Source: Streptomyces katrae
GTDB lineage: Bacteria; Actinomycetota; Actinomycetes; Streptomycetales; Streptomycetaceae
DNA length: 64,000 bases
Direction: 5' to 3'
Assembly: GCF_002028425.1 (NCBI RefSeq)
Contig: NZ_CP020042.1
Coordinates: 2,232,001-2,296,000 of the forward strand
Made by a program: the position numbers and the translations under genes. Shown here piece by piece: positions 17,846-26,103 of this stretch; position 1 is the stretch's first letter; each line of letters opens with the position of its first letter. The notes under the pieces are model-generated. The model was not told where the DNA came from and ran no database searches. It worked only from the letters and a program-made list of their open reading frames with translations.

Positions 17846-19774
17846 ATGCCCCAGCCTCAGTTCTCCCCGTTCTCACCGTTCTCCCCCTTCGCCCTCTCCC
17901 GGCTCCTCGACGACGGCGCCCCGCCGTTCGCGCTGCTGCGCCGGCGCACCCCCGGCCGGGACCACGACACCGTCGAGGTGCTCCTCGGCCCGGTCCACGA
18001 GGCCGCCCGCCTGGCCGACCTGCCCGTGCGCGAGCTGCCCACCCTGGCGCTGGTCCCGTTCCGGCAGATCCGCGAGCGCGGGTTCGACGTGCGCGACGAC
18101 GGCACCCCGCTGAGCGTGCTGTGCGCCGAGGAGGCCTACGAGGTCCCGCTCGCAGAGGCACTGGCCGCCCTCCCGGACCACTGCGTACGGGTCGAGGGCG
18201 GGGGCTTCGACGTGGGCGACGAGGAGTACGCGGCCACCGTCGAGCGGGTGATCCGGGACGAGATCGGCCGGGGCGAGGGCGCGAACTTCGTGATCCGGCG
18301 GACGTACGAGGGCCGGATCGGCGGTTTCGGCCGGGCCGACGCCCTGGCCCTGTTCCGGCGGCTGCTGGAGGGCGAGCGGGGCGCGTACTGGACGTACGTG
18401 GTCCACACTCCGGACCGCACCCTGGTCGGGGCCAGCCCGGAGGTCCACGTCCGGATGACGGGCGGCACGGTCGTGATGAACCCCATCAGCGGCACCTACC
18501 GCTACCCGGCGGGCGGGCCGACCGCCGAGTCGCTCCTCGCCTTCCTCGGCGACCGCAAGGAGACCGAGGAGCTGTCGATGGTGGTGGACGAGGAACTGAA
18601 GATGATGTGCACGGTCGGCGACATGGGCGGCACCGTGGTCGGCCCCCGCCTGCGGGAGATGGCCCACCTCGCGCACACCGAGTACGAGCTGCGCGGCCGC
18701 TCCTCGCTGGACGTCCGGGAGGTGCTGCGGGAGACCATGTTCGCGGCGACCGTGACGGGCTCGCCGGTACAGAACGCCTGCCGGGTGATCGAACGGTACG
18801 AGAACGGGGGCCGCGGCTACTACGCGGGCGCCCTGGCCCTGCTCGGCCTGGACCCCTCCGGCGCCCAGACCCTGGACTCCCCGATCCTGATCCGCACCGC
18901 CGACATCGCCCCGGACGGGACGCTGCGGGTCCCGGTCGGGGCCACCCTGGTCCGCCACTCGGACCCGCGGGGCGAGGTGGCCGAGACGCACGCCAAGGCC
19001 GCCGGTGTGCTGGCCGCGCTGGGCGTGCGCGGGGCCGCGCCCCGCCCCGCCTCCTCCGGTGGCGCCCGGCTGGCGGACGACCCCCGGGTGCGGGCGGCAC
19101 TGGCCGCGCGGCGGGCGGACCTGGCGCCGTTCTGGCTGCGGATGCAGGAGCGGATGCCCGCCGCCGGGGGACACGCGCTGGTGGTGGACGGCGAGGACAC
19201 CTTCACGGCGATGCTGGCGCACGTGCTGCGGGCGGCGGGCCTGTCGGTGACGGTGCGCCGCTACGACGAGCCGGGGCTGCGGGAGGCGGCGTCGGCCTGG
19301 GAGGGCCCGGTCGTCCTGGGCCCGGGCCCGGGCGACCCGGCGGACGGGGCGGACCCGAAGATGCGGATGCTGCGCGGGCTGGCGGGCGAACTGCTCGCCT
19401 CGCACCGGGGCGGGCTGCTCGGCGTCTGTCTGGGCCACGAGCTGCTGGCGGAGCAGATCGGCCTCCCCCTCGTCCGCAAGGCGGAGCCGGCACAGGGGGC
19501 GCAGGTGCGGATCGACCTCTTCGGCAGGCCGGAGGTGGTCGGCTTCTACAACACGTACACCGCCGCCTGCGACGCCGGGACGCAGGCGGAGCTGGCGGCG
19601 CACGGGGTCGAGGTCTCCCGGGACCCGCTCACGGACGAAGTCCACGCCCTGCGCTGCGCGGCGCGCGGCTTCGCAGGGGTCCAGTTCCATCCCGAGTCGG
19701 TCCTCACGCTGCGGGGCGCGGAGCTCGTCGCCGGCCTGGTCCGGGCCGTGGTCCCGGTGGGGCGGGGCGCGTAG
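17846..19774 (+). CDS. trpE: fused anthranilate synthase (TrpE-TrpG)
   Basis: A 642-residue fusion. The N-terminal part (to about residue 400) is a chorismate-binding domain: MNPISGTYRYPAGG, ELSMVVDEELKMMC, VTGSPVQNACRVIE, GYYAGALALLG. The C-terminal part (about 445-640) is a class I glutamine amidotransferase with nucleophile Cys528 in LGVCLGHELL and the HPES motif near the end. PhzE-type enzymes share this architecture, but the TrpL attenuator upstream argues for tryptophan synthesis. The N-terminus has an SPFSPFSPF triplet repeat. ATG 17846 follows the leader hairpin. The gene ends near a terminator facing pfkA. Confidence 0.92.
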   Translation: MPQPQFSPFSPFSPFALSRLLDDGAPPFALLRRRTPGRDHDTVEVLLGPVHEAARLADLPVRELPTLALVPFRQIRERGFDVRDDGTPLSVLCAEEAYEVPLAEALAALPDHCVRVEGGGFDVGDEEYAATVERVIRDEIGRGEGANFVIRRTYEGRIGGFGRADALALFRRLLEGERGAYWTYVVHTPDRTLVGASPEVHVRMTGGTVVMNPISGTYRYPAGGPTAESLLAFLGDRKETEELSMVVDEELKMMCTVGDMGGTVVGPRLREMAHLAHTEYELRGRSSLDVREVLRETMFAATVTGSPVQNACRVIERYENGGRGYYAGALALLGLDPSGAQTLDSPILIRTADIAPDGTLRVPVGATLVRHSDPRGEVAETHAKAAGVLAALGVRGAAPRPASSGGARLADDPRVRAALAARRADLAPFWLRMQERMPAAGGHALVVDGEDTFTAMLAHVLRAAGLSVTVRRYDEPGLREAASAWEGPVVLGPGPGDPADGADPKMRMLRGLAGELLASHRGGLLGVCLGHELLAEQIGLPLVRKAEPAQGAQVRIDLFGRPEVVGFYNTYTAACDAGTQAELAAHGVEVSRDPLTDEVHALRCAARGFAGVQFHPESVLTLRGAELVAGLVRAVVPVGRGA

Positions 19775-19808
19775 CGGGGCGGGGGCGGGCCCTGCGGGGC
19801 CGGTCCCC

Positions 19809-19844
19809 GGTGCCGACGGGGCCGTGAACAGCCCCGCCGGCACC
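19809..19844. terminator. terminator between convergent trpE and pfkA
   Basis: A 14-base stem with one mismatch (19809-19822 and 19831-19844) encloses an eight-base loop. It lies in the 82-base gap between the two convergent stop codons and could serve both strands. Confidence 0.7.
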
Positions 19845-19856
19845 CCGGCGGCGGGG

Positions 19857-20888
19857 TCAGCCGAAGAAGACGCCCGCCTCCTCGTACAGCGCCGGGTCCA
19901 CCGTCTTCAGCCTCGCCGTCGCCTCGGCGATCGGCACCCGCACGATGTCCGTCCCCTTGAGCGCGACCATCTTCCCGAAGTCCCCGTCCCGCACCGCGTC
20001 GATCGCGTGCAGCCCGAAGCGCGTGGCCAGCCACCGGTCGAAGGCGCTCGGGGTGCCCCCGCGCTGGATGTGCCCGAGGACCGTGGTGCGGGCCTCCTTG
20101 CCGGTCCGCGCCTCGATCTCCTTGGCCAGCCACTCCCCGACACCCGACAGCCGGACGTGCCCGAAGGAGTCCCGGGACACCGCGTCCTTGAGCACCAGGT
20201 CGCCGTCCTTCGGCATGGCCCCCTCGGCCACCACCACGATCGGCGCGTAGCTCGCCTTGAAGCGGGAGGTCACCCAGGCGCAGACCTGGTCCACGTCGAA
20301 GCGCTGCTCGGGGATGAGGATGACGTTCGCCCCGCCCGCGAGCCCGGAGTGCAGGGCGATCCAGCCGGCGTGCCGCCCCATCACCTCGACGACCAGGACC
20401 CGCATGTGGGACTCGGCCGTGGTGTGCAGCCGGTCGATGGCCTCCGTCGCGATGCCGACGGCCGTGTCGAAGCCGAAGGTGTAGTCGGTGGCCGACAGGT
20501 CGTTGTCGATGGTCTTGGGGACGCCGACGCAGGGGATGCCGTACTCCTCGTACAGCCGGGCGGCCACGCCCAGCGTGTCCTCGCCGCCGATCGCGATGAG
20601 CGCGTCGACCTCGGCCTTGGCGAGGTTGTCCTTGATGGAGCGGACCCCGTTCTCGGTCTTGAACGGGTTGGTGCGCGAGGAGCCGAGGATGGTGCCGCCG
20701 CGCGGCAGGATCCCGCGGACGGCGGGGATGTCCAGCGGGACGGTGTCCCCCTCGACCGGCCCCCGCCAGCCGTCCTTGAATCCGACGAACCCGTATCCGT
20801 ACTCCTGGACGCCCTTGCGGACGACGCCCCTGATCACCGCGTTGAGCCCGGGGCAGTCGCCGCCGCCCGTGAGCACTCCGACCTTCAT
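19857..20888 (-). CDS. pfkA: 6-phosphofructokinase (PfkA family, PPi-type signature)
   Basis: A 343-residue enzyme of glycolysis. MKVGVLTGGGDCPGLNAVIR, the TIDND catalytic loop with Asp128, MGRHAGWIAL and GHIQRGGTPSAFDR are all present. The residues that discriminate phosphate donors read GGEDT (Asp104) and PKTIDND (Lys125). Asp and Lys at these positions are typical of pyrophosphate-dependent PFKs; ATP enzymes usually have Gly at both. GGGAG lies seven bases before ATG 20888. A palindrome matching the Streptomyces Crp motif lies 35 bases upstream of the start. Donor specificity needs assay. Confidence 0.93.
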   Translation of the reverse strand: MKVGVLTGGGDCPGLNAVIRGVVRKGVQEYGYGFVGFKDGWRGPVEGDTVPLDIPAVRGILPRGGTILGSSRTNPFKTENGVRSIKDNLAKAEVDALIAIGGEDTLGVAARLYEEYGIPCVGVPKTIDNDLSATDYTFGFDTAVGIATEAIDRLHTTAESHMRVLVVEVMGRHAGWIALHSGLAGGANVILIPEQRFDVDQVCAWVTSRFKASYAPIVVVAEGAMPKDGDLVLKDAVSRDSFGHVRLSGVGEWLAKEIEARTGKEARTTVLGHIQRGGTPSAFDRWLATRFGLHAIDAVRDGDFGKMVALKGTDIVRVPIAEATARLKTVDPALYEEAGVFFG

Positions 20889-20922
20889 GGAATCTCCCTT
20901 CGCCATGACGGCCACGCTAGTG

Positions 20923-20936
20923 GTGACCCAGGTCAC
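20923..20936 (-). promoter_or_regulatory. Crp-like binding site before pfkA
   Basis: GTGACCCAGGTCAC is a perfect palindrome and fits the GTG-N6-GNCAC motif described for Streptomyces Crp. It lies 35 bases upstream of the pfkA start codon. A second palindrome, AATTCC-GGT-GGAATT (20958-20972), lies a little further upstream. Confidence 0.55.
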
Positions 20937-21043
20937 AGCAAGGGGCCTGGAGTGGGCAATTCCGGTGGAATTACGGGGCGTTGCGTACGCGTGTTCACTC
21001 GTACGGGGAAGTAAGTACGACCGGCGGGTACGCCGGAGCACCC

Positions 21044-21766
21044 TCAGGCGTCGTCGAGCCCGCGCTCTATCGCGTACCGCACGAGCTCCACCCGGTTGTG
21101 CAGCTGGAGCTTGCCGAGGGTGTTCTGCACGTGGTTCTGCACCGTGCGGTGCGAGATGACCAGCCGTTCCGCGATCTGCTTGTACGACAGCCCCTTGGCC
21201 ACCAGCCGCAGCACCTCGGTCTCCCGGTCGGTCAGCTGCGGCGCCTTCGGCTCGTCGGCGGCGGCCGGCGCCGGGTCGGTGGCCAGGCGCCGGTACTCGC
21301 CGAGCACCAGCCCGGCCAGGCCCGGGGTGAACACCGGGTCGCCGGCGGCGGTGCGGCGCACCGCGTCGATCAGCTCCTGGGCCCCGGCCGACTTCATCAG
21401 GTAACCGGTGGCCCCGGACTTCACCGCCTCCAGCACGTCCGCGTGCTCCCCGCTCGCCGACAGGACCAGCACGCGCAGCGCGGGGTCGGTGCCGACCAGC
21501 TCCTTGCAGACCTGGACCCCGGGCATGCCGGGCAGGTTGAGGTCGAGGACCAGCACCCGCGGGGCGACGGCACGGGCCCGGCGCACCGCCTCGGGGCCGT
21601 CCCCGGCGGTGGCGACCACGTCGAAGCCCGCGGCGGCCAGGTCGCGGGCCACCGCGTCCCGCCACATCGGATGGTCGTCGACGACCATCACCTTGATGTC
21701 ATGGAGCCCGTCGCCGCTGCCGACGCCGACGCCGTCACTGCCGCTGCCGCTGCCGCTGCCGTTCAC
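21044..21766 (-). CDS. macR: NarL/LuxR-type response regulator (MacR-like)
   Basis: A 240-residue regulator. The receiver domain (about 22-140) has the acidic pair VVDDHP, phospho-acceptor in VLVLDLNLPGMPG and Lys in GYLMKSAG. The C-terminal LuxR helix-turn-helix (about 175-235) reads LTDRETEVLRLVAKGLSYKQIAERLVISHRTVQNHVQN. The start, GTG 21766, overlaps the stop of the histidine kinase gene (GTGA), so the two are translationally coupled. Context beside pfkA matches the S. coelicolor MacRS system, which controls morphogenesis-related membrane protein genes; the symbol rests on that recalled synteny. The N-terminus carries a Gly/Ser repeat (SGSGSGSD). Confidence 0.85.
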   Translation of the reverse strand: MNGSGSGSGSDGVGVGSGDGLHDIKVMVVDDHPMWRDAVARDLAAAGFDVVATAGDGPEAVRRARAVAPRVLVLDLNLPGMPGVQVCKELVGTDPALRVLVLSASGEHADVLEAVKSGATGYLMKSAGAQELIDAVRRTAAGDPVFTPGLAGLVLGEYRRLATDPAPAAADEPKAPQLTDRETEVLRLVAKGLSYKQIAERLVISHRTVQNHVQNTLGKLQLHNRVELVRYAIERGLDDA

Positions 21767-22977
21767 TGGGTCCTCCCCCTCGGTACTTTCAGTTCCACTT
21801 CGGTGCCCTGCCCGGGGACGGACACCAGCTCGGCGCTGCCGCCGAGGTCGCGCAGCCGGCCCCGGATGGACAGGGCCACGCCCATCCGTCCCTCACCCTC
21901 CGCCTGGTCGAGCCGGCCGGCCGGGATGCCCGGGCCGTCGTCCCGTACGGTCACGATCACCTCGTCGCCCCAGTCCTCGACCAGGATCCAGGCGCTGGCC
22001 CCCTCCCCGGCGTGCTTGCGCACGTTGTCCAGGGCGGCGCCCACCGCCGCGGCCAGCTCCCGCGCGGCAGGCGCGGGCAGCGGCACCGGGGCGCCCGGCT
22101 CGGCGAAGCTCACCCGGGAGCCGGCGTGCGGGGCCAGCAGGGCCCGCAGGTCCAGCTCGCCCTCGTCGGCGCCCGGCTCCTCCACCTCGTACGTGTCCAC
22201 CCGCGCGCCCAGCGCCTCGTCACGCGAGACCCGGGAGGGGCGGACCAGCCCGCTGGAGACCAGCGTGCGCAGCGCCACCTCCTGCTCCCCGGCCATCCGG
22301 CCCAGCTCGGCGGCCTCGCCGCCCAGCTCGGTGCCCCGCCGCTGGACCATGGCGAGGACCTGGAGGACACCGTCGTGGATGTCGCGGGCGAGGCGTTCGC
22401 GCTCCCGGGTCGCGGCCTCGATCTCCAGGGCGCGGGCGAGGGTCGCCTCACTGGCCCGGGCGACCTCGACGACGTAGCCGAGGGCGATGGAGGCGACCCA
22501 GACCAGCAGCACGTTGTGGAGGGTGTCCCGGGTGGGGTCGCCGCCGTGGATGGCGATGTTGGCGACGGCCACGAAGGTGGAGGCGATACCGGCCCACCGC
22601 CAGCCGCCCTTGAGGGCGAAGGCGAGGACCGAGCCGGCCGTCCAGATGCTGGGGAGGGTGGGGCCGCCCGCCTGGATGCGGGCGTGGGCGTCGGCGAGCG
22701 GGGTCAGGGCGATCCCGGCGAGGGCGACGGTGAGGTCCGCGGCCAGGAAACCCCTGGTGCAGTGCGCCGCGCCGCCCACCCGGCGGTAGGTGGCCAGGGT
22801 CCAGACGACGAGGACGGCGAGGTAGCCGACCGCGACGCCGGGACGGACGAAGTCCTTGTGGGCGGAGAGGAACAGCAGCACCGCGTAGACCATGGTGAGC
22901 AGCCGGTACGCGGTCAGCGCCCGCCACAGCGGCTGCTCGACCGACATCCGCACGACGCGCTCGCGCTTCGCCGCCAT
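21763..22977 (-). CDS. macS: membrane sensor histidine kinase (MacS-like)
   Basis: A 404-residue NarX/DesK-class kinase. The N-terminal 180 residues have about five to six membrane segments (LLTMVYAVLLFLSA, VAVGYLAVLVVWTLA, LTVALAGIALTPL, SVLAFALKGGWRWAGIASTF, VLLVWVASIALGYVV). The dimerisation helix with phospho-His is ERERLARDIHDGVLQVLAMVQRRG. The ATPase domain includes NVRKHAG (N box) and VRDDGPGIPAG (G1 box). ATG 22977 with a G-rich Shine-Dalgarno is preferred over GTG 22986. The signal is unknown. It lies just downstream of the acyltransferase gene on the same strand. Confidence 0.88.
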   Translation of the reverse strand: MAAKRERVVRMSVEQPLWRALTAYRLLTMVYAVLLFLSAHKDFVRPGVAVGYLAVLVVWTLATYRRVGGAAHCTRGFLAADLTVALAGIALTPLADAHARIQAGGPTLPSIWTAGSVLAFALKGGWRWAGIASTFVAVANIAIHGGDPTRDTLHNVLLVWVASIALGYVVEVARASEATLARALEIEAATRERERLARDIHDGVLQVLAMVQRRGTELGGEAAELGRMAGEQEVALRTLVSSGLVRPSRVSRDEALGARVDTYEVEEPGADEGELDLRALLAPHAGSRVSFAEPGAPVPLPAPAARELAAAVGAALDNVRKHAGEGASAWILVEDWGDEVIVTVRDDGPGIPAGRLDQAEGEGRMGVALSIRGRLRDLGGSAELVSVPGQGTEVELKVPRGRTQ

Positions 22978-23023
22978 CTCCCCCACCCCCGCCGCGCGGA
23001 CGGCAGCCTGCCGCCCGCGGGAA

Positions 23024-23764
23024 CTACTCCGCGCCGCCGTCGCCCTTGTCGGCCTTGGCCGCTTCCTTGGCCGCCTTCTCGGCGTCCGCGATCTGCCGCT
23101 TGGCGGCGGTCGCGTAGATGTCGACGTACTCCTGGCCGGACAGCTTCATGATCTCGTACATGACCTCGTCGGTCACCGAGCGCAGGATGAAGCGGTCCCC
23201 ATCCATGCCCTGGTAGCGGCTGAAGTCCAGCGGCTTGCCGATCCGGATGCCCGGGCGCATCAGCTTCGGGACCACCTTGCCGGGCGGCTGGATCTTCTCG
23301 GTGTCGATCATCGCCACCGGGATCACGGGCGCACCGGTGGCCAGCGCCACCCGCGCCAGGCCACCGGGCTTGCCGCGGTAGAGGCGGCCGTCGGGTGAAC
23401 GGGTCCCCTCGGGGTAGATACCGAACAGCTCTCCGCGCTCGATGACCTCGATACCGCTCTTGATGGCGGCCTCGCCCGCACCGCGCGCGCCGGAGCGGTC
23501 CACGGGGAGCTGGCCGACGCCCTTGAAGAAGGCCGCGGTCAGCTTGCCCTTGACCCCGGGGGAGGTGAAGTACTCCGCCTTTGCGATGAAGGTCACCTTC
23601 CGGTCCAGCACGGCCGGGAGGAAGAAGGAGTCGGAGAAGGACAGGTGGTTGCTCGCGAGGATCGCCGGCCCCTCCGCGGGAATGTTCTCGAGGCCCTCCA
23701 CCCACGGCCTGAAGGCGAGCTTCAGGGACCCGCCGATGGAGAACTTCATTGCGCCGTAGATCAA
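23024..23764 (-). CDS. 1-acyl-sn-glycerol-3-phosphate acyltransferase (PlsC family)
   Basis: A 246-residue acyltransferase of membrane phospholipid synthesis. The catalytic NHxSxxD motif (ASNHLSFSDSFF) and the substrate-binding YPEGTRSPDGRLYRGKPGGLARVAL are clear. VIPVAMIDTEKIQPPG and RIGKPLDFSRY complete the family pattern. The C-terminus is Lys/Ala-rich and charged (AEKAAKEAAKADKGDGG). TTG 23764 is preferred as start because AGGAAGG lies eight bases upstream; ATG 23749 lacks a ribosome binding site. It is first in a minus-strand run with macS, macR and pfkA and divergent from a hydrolase gene. Confidence 0.9.
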   Translation of the reverse strand: MIYGAMKFSIGGSLKLAFRPWVEGLENIPAEGPAILASNHLSFSDSFFLPAVLDRKVTFIAKAEYFTSPGVKGKLTAAFFKGVGQLPVDRSGARGAGEAAIKSGIEVIERGELFGIYPEGTRSPDGRLYRGKPGGLARVALATGAPVIPVAMIDTEKIQPPGKVVPKLMRPGIRIGKPLDFSRYQGMDGDRFILRSVTDEVMYEIMKLSGQEYVDIYATAAKRQIADAEKAAKEAAKADKGDGGAE

Positions 23765-23927
23765 CTCGAAAGCCTTCCTGTGTCTGTCGATCAGACCATA
23801 ACCCCTGGCTCCGCCGAGAGCGCCCGACGACCCTGGTCGGTGTCATCCCGGTCGCGTACGGTGAAGTCACACAGCGCGACGCACCCGTACGTACCCGTAC
23901 CCCGCACGCGTCAAGGCCCTCGTCGAG

Positions 23928-23969
23928 TCGTAGTCCTCTCGTAGTCCTCGTAGTCCTCTCGTAGTTCTC
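23928..23969. repeat. 11-bp tandem repeat upstream of the hydrolase gene
   Basis: Four consecutive units of TCGTAGTCCTC (one shortened to nine bases, the last with one change) lie about 20 bases before the hydrolase start, in its 5' untranslated region. Such short repeats can vary in number between strains. Confidence 0.75.
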
Positions 23970-23988
23970 ACCCATCAAGGAGACTGTG

Positions 23989-24768
23989 GTGCCCGTCCTC
24001 CCTGGAGCAGAGCCGTTCCGCCACGAGGGCGGAGAGGTGGGCGTGCTCCTCTGCCACGGCTTCACCGGTTCCCCTCAGTCGCTGCGCCCCTGGGCCGAGT
24101 ACCTGGCCGAGCGCGGACTGACGGTCTCGCTGCCGCTGCTGCCGGGGCACGGCACGCGCTGGCAGGACATGCAGCTCACCGGCTGGCAGGACTGGTACGC
24201 CGAGGTGGACCGGGCGCTGAGGGAACTGCTGGACCGGTGCACGCAGGTGTTCGTGTTCGGGCTCTCGATGGGCGGCGCGCTGACCCTGCGGCTGGCCGCC
24301 AAGCACGGGGAGGCGATCAGCGGCATCGTCCTCGTCAACCCGGCCAACAAGGTGCACGACCCGCTGGCCGTGGCCCTCCCGGTGGCCAAGCACTTCATCC
24401 GGTCCACGGCGGGGATCGCCAGCGACATCGCCAAGCCGGGCGCGGCGGAGGTCGGCTACGACCGGGTGCCGACGAAGGCGGCGCATTCGCTGAGGAAGTT
24501 CTTCCAGCTGGTCGACACCGAGCTGCCGCAGGTCACGCAGCCGGTGCTGCTGCTCCACAGCCCCCAGGACCACGTGGTCCCGCCGGTGGACTCGGAGCGG
24601 ATCCTGGCGCGGGTGTCGTCGACGGACGTCACCGAGACCCTGCTGGAACAGAGTTATCACGTCGCGACGTTGGACCATGACGCGGAGCGGATCTTCGCGG
24701 ACAGCTATGCGTTCGTCGGGCGGCTCGCGGAGAGCGTCGGCAGGGAGGGGGCGGCCAGCGGTGGCTGA
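23989..24768 (+). CDS. alpha/beta-hydrolase, carboxylesterase / monoacylglycerol-lipase-like
   Basis: A 259-residue serine hydrolase. The oxyanion region VGVLLCHGFTGSPQSLRPWAEYLA, nucleophile elbow GLSMGG, acid VLLLHSPQDHVVPP and catalytic His in SYHVATLDHD form a full triad. The GTG at 23989 has AAGGAG six bases upstream; GTG 23986 is too close. It is divergent from the PlsC-type acyltransferase, which suggests a lipid-related substrate, but this is inference. The following gene overlaps its end by eight bases. Confidence 0.88.
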   Translation: MPVLPGAEPFRHEGGEVGVLLCHGFTGSPQSLRPWAEYLAERGLTVSLPLLPGHGTRWQDMQLTGWQDWYAEVDRALRELLDRCTQVFVFGLSMGGALTLRLAAKHGEAISGIVLVNPANKVHDPLAVALPVAKHFIRSTAGIASDIAKPGAAEVGYDRVPTKAAHSLRKFFQLVDTELPQVTQPVLLLHSPQDHVVPPVDSERILARVSSTDVTETLLEQSYHVATLDHDAERIFADSYAFVGRLAESVGREGAASGG

Positions 24769-25315
24769 GCACGAGGAGTCCTCCGGGGGTGTGCCCCCGC
24801 TGGACGAGGAAGCGGCGTGGGCCGCGATCGTCGCCGGGTACGGGCAGGAACCGCCGGACCCGCCGGGGGCCCGTCCGTTCCGGCCCATCGAGAACCTGAT
24901 GCTGCCGGAGGAGGACGTCCAGCCGGAGCCCCCGGCCGCCGCCCCGACGGCGCCGACGGCCCTGGGCAGCTCGGTGGTCTTCGCCCCGGGCGTCGGCCTC
25001 GGGCCCCGCGACCACACCCCGGCGGAGCCGAAGGACGAAGACCTGGCGGGCGAAGCGGGCGACGAGGGCCACTTCGTCCCCCCGGAACCCCCGGAGCTCC
25101 CGCCGGCGGACACGACGGCGAAGTTCGCCTGGCTGGCGGTGGTCGGCGGCCCGGTACTGCTGCTGGTGGCGGTACTGCTCCAGTGGGACATGACCTGGTG
25201 GCTCACCACCCTGGGCATCGGCGGCTTCCTGGGCGGCTTCGCCACCCTGGTGGCCCGCATGTCGGGCGACACGGACGACGGCGACGACGACCCGGGCCGC
25301 GGCGCGGTGGTGTAG
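24761..25315 (+). CDS. conserved hypothetical membrane protein, acidic and Pro-rich N-terminus
   Basis: A 184-residue protein. The first 120 residues are acidic and Pro-rich, probably disordered (LDEEAAWAAIVAGYGQEPPDPPGARPF). Two membrane segments follow (about 124-142 LAVVGGPVLLLVAVLLQW and 147-167 LTTLGIGGFLGGFATLVARM) and an Asp-rich tail (DTDDGDDDPGRG). The start, GTG 24761, overlaps the hydrolase gene by eight bases and has AGGGAGGGGG upstream. Function is unknown. It is the last gene before the repeat-bounded accessory segment. Confidence 0.75.
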   Translation: MAEHEESSGGVPPLDEEAAWAAIVAGYGQEPPDPPGARPFRPIENLMLPEEDVQPEPPAAAPTAPTALGSSVVFAPGVGLGPRDHTPAEPKDEDLAGEAGDEGHFVPPEPPELPPADTTAKFAWLAVVGGPVLLLVAVLLQWDMTWWLTTLGIGGFLGGFATLVARMSGDTDDGDDDPGRGAVV

Positions 25316-25360
25316 GGGGTTGTCCCTCGCGGCGCGGTACTGACGCCGTCCGCGGCGACG

Positions 25361-25433
25361 CCTCGCGGCGCGGGCCCGCCATCTCCCCCTCGAGGGGTAG
25401 GGGCGGGCCGGTAGCTGCCCACCCGCCTCCCCC
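25361..25433 (+). repeat. dispersed intergenic repeat, module A, copy 2 (partial)
   Basis: The sequence from CTCGCGGCGCGGGCCCGCC through CCATCTCCCCCTCGAGGGG to GCCCACCCGCCTCCC matches copy 1 (10368 onward) in the same orientation and copy 3 (31171-31245) in the opposite orientation. The long palindrome that adjoins the other copies is missing here. It marks the left outer edge of the accessory segment. Confidence 0.8.
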
Positions 25434-25503
25434 GGGCGGCCGGGGCCGGCCGCTCGGCGGAGCCTTGGCCGGGCGGAAGCGGAGAGGCGGCCGGGACCGG
25501 TGT

Positions 25504-25543
25504 GCGCAACAGATCGCTACGCGCTGCCCTCGTCTCAGCGTCT
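25504..25543 (-). repeat. inverted boundary repeat, left copy
   Basis: On the minus strand this reads CAGACGCTGAGA...GCGCGTAGCGATCTG, matching the plus-strand sequence at 30659-30700 over about 40 bases with few differences. A shorter copy of its GCGCGTAGCGATCTG core is at 30783. It lies about 30 bases beyond the Nudix gene stop. Confidence 0.8.
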
Positions 25544-25575
25544 GCGAGCCGTCTGGAGCGCTGTCGTCGGGCGAT

Positions 25576-26070
25576 TCACCACCCGTTCAGCGAAACCTCC
25601 GGACCGGCGTTCAAGTACTGACGAAGAGCGCTTGATGTGGTGTCCACGAAAGCGTCGGGGATGGCGTCGGCGGCGACCCAACGGACCTGGGAGTGCTTGC
25701 GGGGTTCGCGGTTTTCAGGTTCGCCGGTCCATTCGTTGGCAGCGAATACGACGGTGAGGAATCCGTTGGGGGCTTCGACGCCCCAGGCTCCGTGGATGAT
25801 GTGGGCCACCTTGAGGGACTCCGGCTTCACGGTGAGGCCCGTCTCCTCGTAGAGCTCGCGGACGGCGGTCTCGGTGATGGGTTCGCCCGGTTCGCTCTTG
25901 CCGACGGGGAGGTCCCACATGCCCTGGGCGAACTTGGCGTTCTCACTGCGCTGGAGGAGGACGACGCGGTTGGTGGCCTTGTCGTGGACGATGACGGCCG
26001 CGACCAGCAGGGTCATCGATTCGAGCGCCGGCTTGAGGGCTTGGGAGCGGTCGTCGGTCTGCTGGGCCAC
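25576..26070 (-). CDS. Nudix hydrolase
   Basis: A 164-residue pyrophosphohydrolase. The Nudix box is perfect: GKSEPGEPITETAVRELYEETGL (residues 57-79, pattern GX5EX7REUXEEXGU), giving the Mg-binding helix. The rest (TLLVAAVIVHDKATNRVVLLQRS; GFLTVVFAANEWTGEPENREPRKHSQVRWV) fits the ADP-ribose/NTP-hydrolysing branch, but the substrate cannot be told. It lies 33 bases downstream of the XRE regulator gene on the same strand and ends just inside the left boundary repeat. Its presence beside a kinase-like, a methyltransferase and a HAD gene suggests handling of a phosphorylated small molecule; this is inference. Confidence 0.92.
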   Translation of the reverse strand: MAQQTDDRSQALKPALESMTLLVAAVIVHDKATNRVVLLQRSENAKFAQGMWDLPVGKSEPGEPITETAVRELYEETGLTVKPESLKVAHIIHGAWGVEAPNGFLTVVFAANEWTGEPENREPRKHSQVRWVAADAIPDAFVDTTSSALRQYLNAGPEVSLNGW

Positions 26071-26103
26071 GGTGTTCCCTTCGTCGGACGGTTGTTGGGC
26101 ATG

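Noticed and set aside
23928..23969. CRISPR array
   Set aside because: The units are only 11 bases, directly adjacent and without spacers, and no cas genes are in the window.
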